From Lachnoclostridium sp. UBA5890 (lineage in GTDB: Bacteria; Bacillota; Clostridia; Lachnospirales; Lachnospiraceae), in NCBI GenBank assembly GCA_002431395.1, contig DJEU01000025.1, positions 1 to 64,000 of the forward strand: a DNA stretch of 64,000 nucleotides. The letters are read 5' to 3'. Each line of letters begins with the position of its first letter. Position 1 is the stretch's first letter. A program made the position numbers and the translations under genes. The notes under the pieces are model-generated. The model had not been told where the DNA came from, did no database searches, and saw only the letters and a program-made list of their open reading frames with translations. This document shows, in pieces, positions 30,453 to 40,505 of the stretch.

Positions 30453-33400
30453 ATGAAAAAAAGTGCAAAAAAGAAAAAGCATACAATATGGAAATGGGGC
30501 AGCATCTTTCTCGTACTCTGTATCGCAGTGGCGGGACTGTGTTTTTATCTGGGGGATAAATCGGATGCGGCAGAGGGACTGTATCTGACATGTGACGGAT
30601 ATCAGTTAAATGCTCAGACGGCCTATCAGATGAAAAATCGCCAGGCGACGTTGATCCTTGGTTCGGAAGATTCGCCGATTTATGCGGACCCGAATCTATA
30701 TGAGATTAAATGGTCGATAGAGACAGGAAAGGATATTGCTGAAATCCAACAGGGAAGCAGCCAGATTTATGGTATTGTAACGGCAAAAAATCCAGGTGAA
30801 GTAACTGTACTTGCTACGGTTTATAATAAAGTGGCAAGTGGTCTGGGACCGGTCATTGGTAGTGTTACCTGTAAAATTCAGGTCGTATTTGCGGTAGATA
30901 CTTCACAAAATGATAATGTGTTCAAAAAACCATATGAGGATTCTCAGGATAAGGCGATTTTCCTTCGTACGACAGACAAACCGGTACCGCTTACATTGAA
31001 CTATGGTAGTTCCAGTGAAGCACAGTGGACGGTGGCTAACTCAGAAGTAGCAGAAGTGTCCGCGGATGGTATTGTTACGCCGAAGGGTGCCGGTATGACG
31101 AAAATCACGGCGACGTATACGCCAAAGGATAGCCCGGAGATTACCTATTCGACGACGATAGATGTATACGTATATCCGAGTATCAGTGAAACGGATTCCA
31201 ATTACGGAAATCTGAAGACGATAAAAATGGATACCGGCGGAACGATTTATACGGATGCGAATTTCATCAATAACATCGAGGGTATAAAAAATAAGATGGA
31301 CTGGGTTATCAAGCGGGACAGCGGTGGAACCGAAGAGGTCATCGCGGATTCGCTTACCAAGAAATCGGATTTGATCGAGATCAGTCCGGAATCCAGCCGT
31401 TCCAATCAGCTTCGAGTAACCGCAAAAGCGGGATTGTACCGTGTGTATTTTTATCCGCATGGTGCGTATGAGAGCGAACAAAAGTACATCGATGAAGACG
31501 TGTATGCACCGACGGTACTGAATTTGTATGTGTATGCAAGTCCGAATGATTATAAAGAAACGATTGCCATCGGCGATACGTATGATATCGCAAAGGCCTT
31601 TAACCTTTCGACGGAAGAATTTTTGAAATATTTTGAAGTGCAGCCGAAAGATTTTAAAAACTATGCTTCTTATAAAGATGGTGTGATCACCGCACTGGAT
31701 AAGAACAGCCAGGTTACGACAAAAGTAAACGCAGAAGTAACCGTTCGTCCGGAGTATGAGTCGTATATCCGCTCACTTCTCCCGGATAACAGTACCGTGA
31801 TGGATAAAGGATATTTTAATATCGAGATCACCATCGCCGATGTATTTAAGTTAAATCAGAACTATATTACAGTATACAAGGGAAGTGAGACGAATTTAAG
31901 TGCTTACTTCAATGATACACAGGTTTTGGATGTAGAATGGTCATCCAGTGATCCGGATTATGCGACCGTAGATGAGACCGGTAAAGTGACCGCGAAAAAA
32001 GTAACGACAGATGATGTTGTCATCACGGCAGTATATCGGAACGGAGCCGGTTCGCCGACTGCCAAATGTATGGTTCGTATCGTAGATACACCAAATAAGT
32101 TTGATATCGATCCAGCCAATGCAAAATTGAATGTTGGCGAGAGCATTGTTGTCAAGATCAAAGGAAATCCGGATGTATCACAGGTTCCGACTTCCTGGTG
32201 GTCTTATGATAATAGATATGTTGATGTAGAATTTGATAACAATGGTAAGACGGCGACAATTACAGCGAAAGCGCCGACAGGAGATGGATCGACGACAGAA
32301 GTTGTATTTAACAATCCAAATACGGATGAGAAAGACGATCCAAGATGTAAGATTACGATTGTTGTACCATACGAGACAATTAAACTGACAGAAGAAAATC
32401 TGACGATGAAAGTAGGTGCGACGCACCAGTTAAAATACACGTATACACCGAATAATGTAACGGATAAAACGCCGGAGTGGACCTCATTGGATACCAATGT
32501 TGTAACTGTTGATGAAAATGGTTATCTGACTGCGGTAAATCCGGGTACGACGATTGTAATGTTATCGCCAAAATACAATCCAAATAAAGTATATGCCCAG
32601 TGTACGGTTACCGTTGTATCGAAGTGTGAGGAAATTACGCTGACTCCGAATGAACTGACACTGAATGTCGGCGAGACGCAGTATGTAGATGTCGCGCTGG
32701 CACCGGAAGGATGTAATTCTGAGCTGACGATTGAAGTGGGCGACGAAGATATATTGGATTATGAATACAAACCAAATAACCGCATCATTAATATTACCGG
32801 TAAAAAAGCTGGTGTAACGACCATCAATGTAGGAGCAGACGATGCGACAAGAAAGTCCATAAAGGTAACAGTGTTGCAGCCATGTAATGATTTGGCGTTC
32901 TCGCCTAATGCATATGAGATGATCGCGGGAGAGACTTATACACCAAACTTAGTTAAGACACCGGATGACAGTACCGATGCCATTACCTGGGTATCCTATA
33001 ATCCGGAAGTTGCGGATGTGGATGAGAAAGGCGTGATCACTGCCAAAAAGACAGGCGTGACCTTTATTCAGGCGACTTCGGCTTCCGGAAGAGTGGCAGT
33101 CATTCAGATCACGGTAAAAGAGACATTAACAGCAGTTACCTTAAAACCGGATAAGGCGACGATCGAAGTAGGCGAAAATATGACGCTTACGCCAGATTTT
33201 CTCCCGGCAGCCGCTTATGATAAATCGATGGAATGGAGCATTGCAGACCCTTCTATCGCAAAATTGGAGAATCAGGGCGAATCCAGTGTGAAAGTAACCG
33301 GGTTGAAGGGCGGCATTACGTTGATCAAAGGTGTCGCTAAGAGTGGCGGTTTCGTGGTAAGTTGTTTATTGACGGTTACAGAGAAGTCTACAGCGGTAGA

Positions 33401-34358
33401 AGTTAATCCGACCTCGAAGTTTTTGCAAAAAGGTAAGAGATTTACGATCAAAGCGACAGTTACTTCTGCGACAGCGACCAATAAGTCTGTAAAATGGAAG
33501 AGTTCCAAAAAATCGGTTGCAAGTGTTACTTCAAAAGGAATGGTAAAAGGAAAGAAGATTGGAACCGCTTACATAACGGCAACTGCCAAAGATGGCTCGG
33601 GTGCTTTTGCAAGATGTAAAGTACGTGTAGTACGAAAAGTGACAAAGATTACGTTAAACAAATATACAGCAAAACTGCTGGTCGGAAAGACTTTGAAATT
33701 AAAAGCCAAAGTACATCCGAAAAACGCAACGATTAAAAGTGTTGCCTGGAGTTCTAGTGATAATTCCATCGCGACGGTAGATGCTTCCGGGCGAGTGCAG
33801 GGACTGGCAGCCGGAATGGTTAAGATTCGTGCCAAAGCGAAAGATGGTTCCGGAAAGTCGGCAGTATGTCTGATCACGGTTTCGGATCCGATTCCGGCGA
33901 CCGGAGTCGATGTGACCAATAATGATCTGATCGTAGCAAAAGGACGTCAGATTCAGTCAGGTATTACGATCGCTCCTTCCAATTCCACGGACAAGATTAA
34001 ATATTATTCGGATAATCCGGCAGTTGCGAGAATTAATAAACGCGGAAAGATTTATGCAAATCGCGTAGGTCAGGCTACGGTTTATGGCGAAACGTCCAAT
34101 GGACAGGTAGGATATGCCGATGTCCTCGTCGTTACTTTGAATCGAAGAAGCCTGCCACTCCGACTGTATGATACCGAGACACTCCGGGTAAATGAGATAT
34201 CGACAGGAGTAACCTGGCATTCTCAAAATCCATTGATTGCATCGGTAGATTCTACCGGAAAAGTGGTCGGAAGGCGAAGAGGTGTTACAAGAATTTATGC
34301 GACGGTAAGAGGCTTGAAGTTGTCGTGTAAAGTAACGGTATCGGATATCAATGGATAG
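30453..34358 (+). CDS. giant membrane-anchored Ig-like (BIG2) repeat protein
   Basis: 1301 aa. A basic N-terminus is followed by one hydrophobic segment at about residues 15-35 (WGSIFLVLCIAVAGLCFYLG), so it is anchored or exported by a signal. The rest consists of roughly ten or more bacterial Ig-like group 2 domains, each with a core such as WSSSDNSIATVDASGRVQGL or WVSYNPEVADVDEKGVITAK. The N-terminal repeats are diverged, the C-terminal four are clear. No LPXTG, dockerin or enzyme domain was seen. Such proteins act in surface structure or adhesion. It ends 15 nt before recN, but the function is unrelated. Start follows GAAAGGATAAAAAAG. Confidence 0.85.
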   Translation: MKKSAKKKKHTIWKWGSIFLVLCIAVAGLCFYLGDKSDAAEGLYLTCDGYQLNAQTAYQMKNRQATLILGSEDSPIYADPNLYEIKWSIETGKDIAEIQQGSSQIYGIVTAKNPGEVTVLATVYNKVASGLGPVIGSVTCKIQVVFAVDTSQNDNVFKKPYEDSQDKAIFLRTTDKPVPLTLNYGSSSEAQWTVANSEVAEVSADGIVTPKGAGMTKITATYTPKDSPEITYSTTIDVYVYPSISETDSNYGNLKTIKMDTGGTIYTDANFINNIEGIKNKMDWVIKRDSGGTEEVIADSLTKKSDLIEISPESSRSNQLRVTAKAGLYRVYFYPHGAYESEQKYIDEDVYAPTVLNLYVYASPNDYKETIAIGDTYDIAKAFNLSTEEFLKYFEVQPKDFKNYASYKDGVITALDKNSQVTTKVNAEVTVRPEYESYIRSLLPDNSTVMDKGYFNIEITIADVFKLNQNYITVYKGSETNLSAYFNDTQVLDVEWSSSDPDYATVDETGKVTAKKVTTDDVVITAVYRNGAGSPTAKCMVRIVDTPNKFDIDPANAKLNVGESIVVKIKGNPDVSQVPTSWWSYDNRYVDVEFDNNGKTATITAKAPTGDGSTTEVVFNNPNTDEKDDPRCKITIVVPYETIKLTEENLTMKVGATHQLKYTYTPNNVTDKTPEWTSLDTNVVTVDENGYLTAVNPGTTIVMLSPKYNPNKVYAQCTVTVVSKCEEITLTPNELTLNVGETQYVDVALAPEGCNSELTIEVGDEDILDYEYKPNNRIINITGKKAGVTTINVGADDATRKSIKVTVLQPCNDLAFSPNAYEMIAGETYTPNLVKTPDDSTDAITWVSYNPEVADVDEKGVITAKKTGVTFIQATSASGRVAVIQITVKETLTAVTLKPDKATIEVGENMTLTPDFLPAAAYDKSMEWSIADPSIAKLENQGESSVKVTGLKGGITLIKGVAKSGGFVVSCLLTVTEKSTAVEVNPTSKFLQKGKRFTIKATVTSATATNKSVKWKSSKKSVASVTSKGMVKGKKIGTAYITATAKDGSGAFARCKVRVVRKVTKITLNKYTAKLLVGKTLKLKAKVHPKNATIKSVAWSSSDNSIATVDASGRVQGLAAGMVKIRAKAKDGSGKSAVCLITVSDPIPATGVDVTNNDLIVAKGRQIQSGITIAPSNSTDKIKYYSDNPAVARINKRGKIYANRVGQATVYGETSNGQVGYADVLVVTLNRRSLPLRLYDTETLRVNEISTGVTWHSQNPLIASVDSTGKVVGRRRGVTRIYATVRGLKLSCKVTVSDING

Positions 34359-34373
34359 GACAGGAGGAGTTGT

Positions 34374-36056
34374 GTGTTAGTAAATTTACACGTGAAGAAT
34401 TTTGCAATCATTGATGAAGTGGATGTAGATTTTGGAGAACATTTGAATATATTGACAGGAGAGACCGGAGCCGGAAAATCCATCCTTGTGGGATCCATCG
34501 GAATCGCACTGGGAGCTCGAGTTTCTCCGGAGATTATTGGAAAACGTGCAGATTATGCGATGGTAGAACTGGTATTTCAGATTGAAAAGCCGGAAACCAT
34601 TGAGGCTTTGCGTGAGATGGATATAGAGCCGGAAGACGGTCAGATTGTTATTTCCCGTAAGATCACCGCTAACCGAAGTATCAATAAAATTAATGGCGAA
34701 AGTGTGCCGGTAGGTGTCATCCGGAAAGTATCGGCTCTTTGCATTGATATCCATGGTCAGCATGAACATCAGTCCCTGCTTCACAAAGAGTATCACCGCA
34801 GTGTGGTAGACCGTTTTGCCGGGGAAGAGGCACAGGGGTTAAAGCAGAAGATTGCAGAAAAGTACGAAGAATATCGAAAAATATTACAAAAAATGGAAGA
34901 AAACGGAGGCTCGGAAAAAGAGCGTGCCAGAGAACTTTCTTTTTTGGAGTATGAAAGAAAAGAAATTGAAGAGGCCAAACTGGAAGAAGGCGAAGAAGAC
35001 AAGCTGCAGGATGAGGTAAAGAAAATGTCCAATGCTTCGGATATCGTGGAATCGATGGGCAAAGTTTATGAGTGTACCGGCGATTCGTACCAGGGATGCG
35101 CCAGCCAGATTTCGCAGGCACTTCGTCATCTCGGAGATGTTGCTGACTTAGATGAAGGACTTCTTTCTTTGCAGGAAGAGTTGCAGGATATCGAAAATCT
35201 GTTATCGGATTTTAACCGCAGTGTATCGGATTATATGGATGATTTTGTCTTTGATGAAGCGGAATTGCGCCAAAAAGAAGAACGTCTTGACCGTATTCGC
35301 AGTATTCAGGCAAAGTATGGAAATACGTATGAAGAAGTTATGAAACATTATGTGGAAGTGATAGAAAAAATTGACCGTTATAAGGATTTTGAAAACTATC
35401 ATTTGCAGCTGGAGACGGAAAAACAACAGTGTGAAAAATCACTGGAAGAATTGTGCGGAAAATTGACGGTGCTTCGAAAGAAAGCAGCAGTGAAACTTGA
35501 GAAAAATATTACCGAGACATTGCAGGAACTGAATTTCGAGCATGCCAGATTTGCTGTAAAAGTGGAGGAGTTGTCTGAGTTTACAGCAAAGGGAAAAGAT
35601 GATGTCGAATTTCTCATCGCAACGAACCCGGGGGCAGATCTGAATCCTCTAAGTAAAGTGGCTTCCGGAGGTGAATTATCGCGAATCATGCTGGCGATAA
35701 AAACTGTATTTGCGGATGTCGATCAGATTGAATCCCTGATCTTTGATGAAATTGATGTGGGAATCAGCGGAAGAACTGCACAGATGGTTTCAGAAAAGAT
35801 GTCAATTCTTGGAAAAAATCACCAGATTATCTGTATTACACATCTGCCACAGATTGCGGCGATGGCTGATACGCATTTTGTCATTGAGAAGATTTCTTCT
35901 GCGAAAGAGACGGAAACTCGCATACGCCGGCTGTCTGACGAACAGTCCACCGAGGAACTGGCACGTATGTTAGGTGGAGTTGAGATTACACAGGCTGTAC
36001 TTGCCAATGCAAAAGAAATGAAACAATTGGCAAAAAATCAAAAACAATATTCATAA
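34374..36056 (+). CDS. recN: DNA repair protein RecN
   Basis: 560 aa. SMC-like ATPase acting at DNA double-strand breaks. Walker A GETGAGKS (29-36) is in the N-terminal part, a long Glu/Lys-rich coiled coil runs from about 155 to 365, and the C-terminal half has the ABC signature ASGGELSRIML and Walker B IFDEIDVGISG. The start is GTG 34374 after ACAGGAGG. recN followed by spoIVB is the order found in many endospore formers. Confidence 0.95.
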   Translation: MLVNLHVKNFAIIDEVDVDFGEHLNILTGETGAGKSILVGSIGIALGARVSPEIIGKRADYAMVELVFQIEKPETIEALREMDIEPEDGQIVISRKITANRSINKINGESVPVGVIRKVSALCIDIHGQHEHQSLLHKEYHRSVVDRFAGEEAQGLKQKIAEKYEEYRKILQKMEENGGSEKERARELSFLEYERKEIEEAKLEEGEEDKLQDEVKKMSNASDIVESMGKVYECTGDSYQGCASQISQALRHLGDVADLDEGLLSLQEELQDIENLLSDFNRSVSDYMDDFVFDEAELRQKEERLDRIRSIQAKYGNTYEEVMKHYVEVIEKIDRYKDFENYHLQLETEKQQCEKSLEELCGKLTVLRKKAAVKLEKNITETLQELNFEHARFAVKVEELSEFTAKGKDDVEFLIATNPGADLNPLSKVASGGELSRIMLAIKTVFADVDQIESLIFDEIDVGISGRTAQMVSEKMSILGKNHQIICITHLPQIAAMADTHFVIEKISSAKETETRIRRLSDEQSTEELARMLGGVEITQAVLANAKEMKQLAKNQKQYS

Positions 36057-36116
36057 ATTACGAAATTATGGCAATACTTTCCTTATAGGAGTTTTTTGTG
36101 TGAGGAGAGGATTGCC

Positions 36117-37364
36117 ATGTTTGTTTCAAAAAGAAAAAAAATTTACCGGTATGGATTGCTTGCGTTTTTAGTTCTGGATCTTGTGGTTCTTGGAATTCTA
36201 GCGTGGAATCGGCTGCAAAGGGAAATCCCGGATAAGATATGGACCTACGTCGGAAGAGAGGAACTGCTGACAAACAGCAGTTTGATAAAATATTCAAAAA
36301 AAGAAGAAAAGGCGGTAGAAGCACTTCATATCAACCAGACATCGGATAAAACAACGGTTGTATTGGAAGGCGTGGGAACATATGAGGTAAAAGCCAGATT
36401 ATTTGGTGTCCTTCCGGTAAAGGATATACAGGTGCAGGCGATAGAGCCGATTGAAGTGGCACCGTCCGGAGAACCGGTCGGAATTTATGTTGAGACGAAG
36501 GGGCTGCTGGTGTTGTCTACAACCAGTGTCGAGGGTCAGGATGGCTTGATCCATGAACCGGCGACCAACATTGTTATGACCGGAGATTATATATTAAAGG
36601 TAGAGGGTACTTCGGTGAAGACCATCCAGGAATTTAATCAGGCAGTGCAGAAAAGAAAGGGCGAAAAAATTTCTCTGCACATTCGACGTGGCAAGCAGAA
36701 TCTGGATGTGGCAGTGCATTCGGTGCTGGCAAAAGATGGAAGCAATAAACTGGGAATCTGGGTTAGGGAAGACACACAGGGAATCGGAACAATGACGTAT
36801 ATTACAAAAAATGGGAAATTTGGTGCGCTCGGCCACGGAATAACGGATGCGGATACCGGGACATTGATGGATCTGCGTGGCGGTGAATTGTATGAGACAA
36901 AAATCTTAGATATTATAAAAGGACAAAAAGGGGCTCCGGGGGAATTGGAAGGCTATATCAACATGGTGGCAAAAGAATGTATCGGAAAAATAGAGAAAAA
37001 TACATCACTTGGTATATTCGGTACCATTTTTGAACCGGATAAACAGCAGAGAAAGTATTATGAAGTGGGGCTTAGACAAGATATTAAAACGGGGAAGGCC
37101 TGGATTTATTCCAATATGGAAGGAACGCCGCAAAAATATGAGATTCAGATTGAAAAAATTAATCGGACGAGTAAGGATAATAAAGGAATGGTGATCCGTG
37201 TAACCGATACGAGACTGTTGGAACTGACGGGCGGCATCGTTCAGGGAATGAGCGGCAGTCCAATTTTGCAGGATGACAAGATCATCGGAGCAGTAACGCA
37301 TGTATTTGTCGAGGAGCCGACGAAAGGGTATGCGGTGTTTATGGAAAATATGCTGGAGTATTGA
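36117..37364 (+). CDS. spoIVB: SpoIVB serine peptidase
   Basis: 415 aa. SpoIVB is secreted from the forespore and activates SpoIVFA/FB processing of pro-sigma-K during sporulation. Seen: N-terminal membrane segment (about residues 12-30), a PDZ-like domain (DYILKVEGTSVKTIQEFNQA), and the S55 peptidase domain with ALGHGITDADTG (His) and VQGMSGSPI (catalytic Ser). ATG 36117 follows GAGGAGAGG; a TTG in frame at 36096 is less likely. Its neighbour should by synteny be spo0A, but the next gene is a Fic gene. Supports a spore-forming lineage. Confidence 0.94.
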   Translation: MFVSKRKKIYRYGLLAFLVLDLVVLGILAWNRLQREIPDKIWTYVGREELLTNSSLIKYSKKEEKAVEALHINQTSDKTTVVLEGVGTYEVKARLFGVLPVKDIQVQAIEPIEVAPSGEPVGIYVETKGLLVLSTTSVEGQDGLIHEPATNIVMTGDYILKVEGTSVKTIQEFNQAVQKRKGEKISLHIRRGKQNLDVAVHSVLAKDGSNKLGIWVREDTQGIGTMTYITKNGKFGALGHGITDADTGTLMDLRGGELYETKILDIIKGQKGAPGELEGYINMVAKECIGKIEKNTSLGIFGTIFEPDKQQRKYYEVGLRQDIKTGKAWIYSNMEGTPQKYEIQIEKINRTSKDNKGMVIRVTDTRLLELTGGIVQGMSGSPILQDDKIIGAVTHVFVEEPTKGYAVFMENMLEY

Positions 37365-37370
37365 GTGCAC

Positions 37371-37447
37371 GTTTTTGAAATAAGCAACAAAAATAACCCC
37401 TTTTATTTCAAAAACATCGTGACTTTTTGAAATAAAAGAGCTATAAT
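37371..37447 (+). promoter_or_regulatory. fic promoter with large inverted repeat operator
   Basis: GTTTTTGAAATAA (37371-37383) and TTATTTCAAAAAC (37403-37415) are perfect 13-bp inverted repeats with a 19-nt gap. A third copy of the arm, TTTTTGAAATAA, is at 37424-37435. TATAAT (37442-37447) is the -10, with TGACTT at the expected -35 position inside or next to the third copy. The layout fits a dimeric repressor whose sites cover the promoter. Confidence 0.65.
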
Positions 37448-37479
37448 GAGTATAGTTATTTCTAAAAGGGGTGAAATAT

Positions 37480-38619
37480 ATGAATCGAGCAGGATTGTAT
37501 GTCGACAATTTAGGTGGGGAGGCAAGCTACCAGTCTTTCAGACCAAATCCATTACCACCGATACCGGAAATTAAAATGGATGAGGAAATTGTACGACTTT
37601 TAATAGAGGCAAATAAACAACTGGTAAAATTGGATATGGCATCGCAATTTATTTCGAATGCGGATTTGTTTATATCTATGTATGTTAGGAAAGAAGCGTT
37701 GATTTCTTCACAAATAGAAGGAACACAGTGTACTCTTGATGATGTATTAGATCCGGAAGTGGAAATGAATGCAAATCTTGATGTTTCTGACGTAATTAAT
37801 TATGTAAAGGCAACACAATATGCACTAAAACGTCTTGATAAATTGCCTTTATGCTGTCGATTAATAAGAGAGATACATGAAGTGCTAATGGAGGGGGCTC
37901 GCGGACAGGATAAATGTCCCGGAGAGTTCAGGCATTCTCAAAATTGGATTGGACCGGCTAACTGCTCTTTGAAAGAGGCAAGATATATACCACCTAATGT
38001 AGAAGATATGCAAAATGCGATGTCGGATCTGGAAAAATATATCAATGAAAATGTAGAGTATGACTCATTGATTCGTGTTGCATTGATTCATTATCAATTT
38101 GAAACAATTCATCCGTTTTTGGATGGAAATGGTAGAATCGGAAGACTTTTGATCCTGCTCTATTTAATGGAGCAGGGGCTGCTTGCAAAACCGGTCATTT
38201 ATATATCTTATTTTTTGAAAAAGAATCAGGTAGAATATTATGATCGAATTAGTGAAGTCAGAAGAAGTGGAAATTACGAGCAGTGGGTTAGGTTCTTTTT
38301 GGAAGCAGTAAGTAAAGCAGCATCAGATTCTTTGGAAACCATTCAGAAGCTGTCTTCGCTGCACGATATCAATATAGAAAAACTGCCAAAAACAACTCGA
38401 GCGAAAGATAACTTAAGGGCAGTGTTTGATTATATTGAGCAGTACCCAATCATTGAGATTAAGAGAACGGCTCAAGAATTGGATATTAGTTATAATACTG
38501 TGGCCACAGCAGTGAAGAAACTTATGGAACTTGGTATTTTACAAGAAACAACCAATGCAGCAAGAAATAGGGTGTTTGCGTATGGGGATTATTTGGAAAT
38601 ATTGAGAAAGGACACCTGA
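37480..38619 (+). CDS. Fic/DOC family AMPylator with C-terminal HTH
   Basis: 379 aa. The Fic motif HPFLDGNGRIGR is at residues 211-222 with catalytic His211. The autoinhibitory motif SSQIEG is at residues 76-81, ahead of the Fic core, with the inhibitory Glu80; thus a class II Fic. The C-terminal segment (IEIKRTAQELDISYNTVATA) is a winged helix-turn-helix. Fic proteins of this type can AMPylate themselves and other targets. ATG 37480 follows AAAGGGGTG; GTG 37471 is an alternative in frame. The HTH could bind the inverted repeat upstream of the gene (inference). It is convergent with the response-regulator gene with only 1 nt between stops. Confidence 0.9.
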   Translation: MNRAGLYVDNLGGEASYQSFRPNPLPPIPEIKMDEEIVRLLIEANKQLVKLDMASQFISNADLFISMYVRKEALISSQIEGTQCTLDDVLDPEVEMNANLDVSDVINYVKATQYALKRLDKLPLCCRLIREIHEVLMEGARGQDKCPGEFRHSQNWIGPANCSLKEARYIPPNVEDMQNAMSDLEKYINENVEYDSLIRVALIHYQFETIHPFLDGNGRIGRLLILLYLMEQGLLAKPVIYISYFLKKNQVEYYDRISEVRRSGNYEQWVRFFLEAVSKAASDSLETIQKLSSLHDINIEKLPKTTRAKDNLRAVFDYIEQYPIIEIKRTAQELDISYNTVATAVKKLMELGILQETTNAARNRVFAYGDYLEILRKDT

Positions 38620-38620
38620 C

Positions 38621-39250
38621 TCATACCATGTGCCGGTAGTAAAATACTGCCAGCTGGGTGCGGTCACGCAGGTTCAATTTTTCCAAAATAGCACTGAGAT
38701 AATTTCGCACAGTTCCCTCACTCAAATACAGAGCCGAGGCAATTTCTTTGTTGTTAAGACCGTCTGCGACTTTTACAATGATTTCCCATTCTTTTTCCGT
38801 GATATCATAGGATTCGGGGGAAAAAGAGGGGGAATCCTGGCTGCGTAAAAGTTCCGGCAGTTTTGTCGTAATGGCATCTCCAAAGACGGTCTGCCCATTG
38901 TGGACAGCAGAAAGGGCAGGAACGATACTCTCAAAATTCTGCTTTAAGATATAGCCTTTTACACCAAGATTCAGAGCTTTGATGATATATTCGTCATCGG
39001 AAAAAGTTGTAAGTAGGAGAATTTTTCGGGAAGGATCTTCGGCAAGAAGTTGTTCTGCCGCTTCTAAGCCTGTCATTTCACTCATACGAATGTCCATCAG
39101 CAGAACATCCGGCTGATATTGGTGGTAAAGATCGATCGCGTCTTTTCCATTTTCTCCTAGTCCGCAGACCTGAATGTCTGCATTTGCCTCTAAAATTGTT
39201 TTTAATGACAGGGCGACCAGTTTGTCATCGTCTACGATACATATTTTCAT
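38621..39250 (-). CDS. NarL/LuxR-type response regulator
   Basis: 209 aa. Receiver domain at 1-120 with DDD near the start, phospho-acceptor Asp53 (LLMDIRM), and T (LLTTFSD) and K (GYILKQNF) switch residues. LuxR-type DNA-binding domain at 140-209 (GLNNKEIASALYLSEGTVRN). The start at 39250 (minus) follows AAGGGG. It overlaps the kinase gene upstream by 4 nt, so the two are translated together. Likely controls the divergent ABC exporter through the dyad at 40402. Confidence 0.93.
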   Translation of the reverse strand: MKICIVDDDKLVALSLKTILEANADIQVCGLGENGKDAIDLYHQYQPDVLLMDIRMSEMTGLEAAEQLLAEDPSRKILLLTTFSDDEYIIKALNLGVKGYILKQNFESIVPALSAVHNGQTVFGDAITTKLPELLRSQDSPSFSPESYDITEKEWEIIVKVADGLNNKEIASALYLSEGTVRNYLSAILEKLNLRDRTQLAVFYYRHMV

Positions 39251-40323
39251 GATGTTTCCCCTTTCCATAAAATAATCTGGATGCGAAAGCCGTCTGTAGT
39301 AAGAATGTGAAATTCACCGCCTAATTGTTTTACCCGCTCCCGCATATTTTCGAGTCCGATCCCGCCGGAAAAATTCTTTGAAATCATAGTGCCATTGTCT
39401 TTTAAAATGAGTTGATAAAAGGCAGGGTGTTCGGTGAGATGAATGTCAAATTTTTCTGCATTGCTGTGACGCCGCGTATTGGTAAGTGCCTCTTTTGTGA
39501 TGGCAAGAATGGCATACTTAAATTCTTTCGGTGGTTCGGTCTGCATTTTGTAGTGCAGTGAAACCGTGAGATCGGAGGCCTCCTTTTGCAGATCGGATAA
39601 GGCGGTCTGCAGATGAATGGACTCGTCATGAAGGTCATGGACACTGTTTCGGATGCTGGTCATAGCTGTATCCAAAGATTCTTTTAAGGTGTGCAATGGC
39701 GCATCCAGAGTCGTATCGCGGTTTATGACCTGTAAAGCCCCCGTTTGCAATAGAGAACGGCTGAGAAGGTGCCCAACATTGTCGTGAATTTCCCGGGCGA
39801 TGCGGTTACGCTCTTTTAACGTAGCCAGATGAATTTCATAATCCTGATTTTGCCGCAATGCTTTATTTTTTTCCATTAGATCATAAGAATGTTCATAGTT
39901 TTCATTTCTTGTCTGACGGTATTTTTGTTCCCAATATTCCTTCTTTTCGGTCGTGTTCTGCAGCTGGGACGCAAGCACAAACAGCAAGAGAAAATACAGC
40001 CATAGAGAAAACGGAAAAAGGTAGAAATGAAGCAGTGCGCAGGCGGATAGAAGCACAAATATTTGCTTTTTCTGCGCGGTTTTACTCTGGATTTCATATA
40101 AAATATAAGGATAAAAATAAAAAAGATCCGTCAGCAAAAAGGAAAGAACAACGAAGCCGCCCAAAAGGCTAAAACAAAACTTGGAAGAATTTGATAAAAT
40201 CATCAAATTTCCACATAGCAAAACAGAGAGGAATAAAATGACCGTAGCCAAAGAGACTGGTTTGGAAAACCAGAAAGAGGCACACAATAAATAGATTATG
40301 ATTTGGTCAAGTAGTGTATTCAT
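39247..40323 (-). CDS. sensor histidine kinase (HisKA_3, NarX-like)
   Basis: 358 aa. Four to five hydrophobic segments in residues 1-120, with short loops and no large extracellular domain, so it senses at or within the membrane. A coiled-coil linker follows, then HisKA_3 with the phospho-acceptor His180 in REIHDNVGHLLSR, and the ATPase with EALTNTRRHSNAE and GGIGLENMRERV. Paired with the response regulator. Architecture is similar to LnrJ/YvfT-type kinases that watch membrane-active compounds. Confidence 0.92.
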   Translation of the reverse strand: MNTLLDQIIIYLLCASFWFSKPVSLATVILFLSVLLCGNLMILSNSSKFCFSLLGGFVVLSFLLTDLFYFYPYILYEIQSKTAQKKQIFVLLSACALLHFYLFPFSLWLYFLLLFVLASQLQNTTEKKEYWEQKYRQTRNENYEHSYDLMEKNKALRQNQDYEIHLATLKERNRIAREIHDNVGHLLSRSLLQTGALQVINRDTTLDAPLHTLKESLDTAMTSIRNSVHDLHDESIHLQTALSDLQKEASDLTVSLHYKMQTEPPKEFKYAILAITKEALTNTRRHSNAEKFDIHLTEHPAFYQLILKDNGTMISKNFSGGIGLENMRERVKQLGGEFHILTTDGFRIQIILWKGETS

Positions 40324-40401
40324 CGTTCGTTCCTTTCTGTTGTAATTCCTGTTTCTTCTATCATAGTATCATAAAACAGAGGCAGGGTCAAAAGGGAAAT
40401 C

Positions 40402-40467
40402 GAAAATGTGACATTTGTCATTTTCAAAGAGGAAGAAATTCACTGGAACAACCGGGGGAGATATGGT
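40402..40467 (+). promoter_or_regulatory. dyad operator and promoter of the ABC operon
   Basis: GAAAATGTGACATTTGTCAT followed by TTTC (40402-40425) contains TGACA-TT-TGTCA, with flanking arms that also pair. It lies 14 nt before TTCACT (40439-40444), 17-nt spacer, TATGGT (40462-40467). The position fits an activator site for the divergent NarL-type regulator. Confidence 0.55.
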
Positions 40468-40505
40468 AAGATAAAGAAAATGATACGAAAAGGGAGAGGA
40501 AAACG

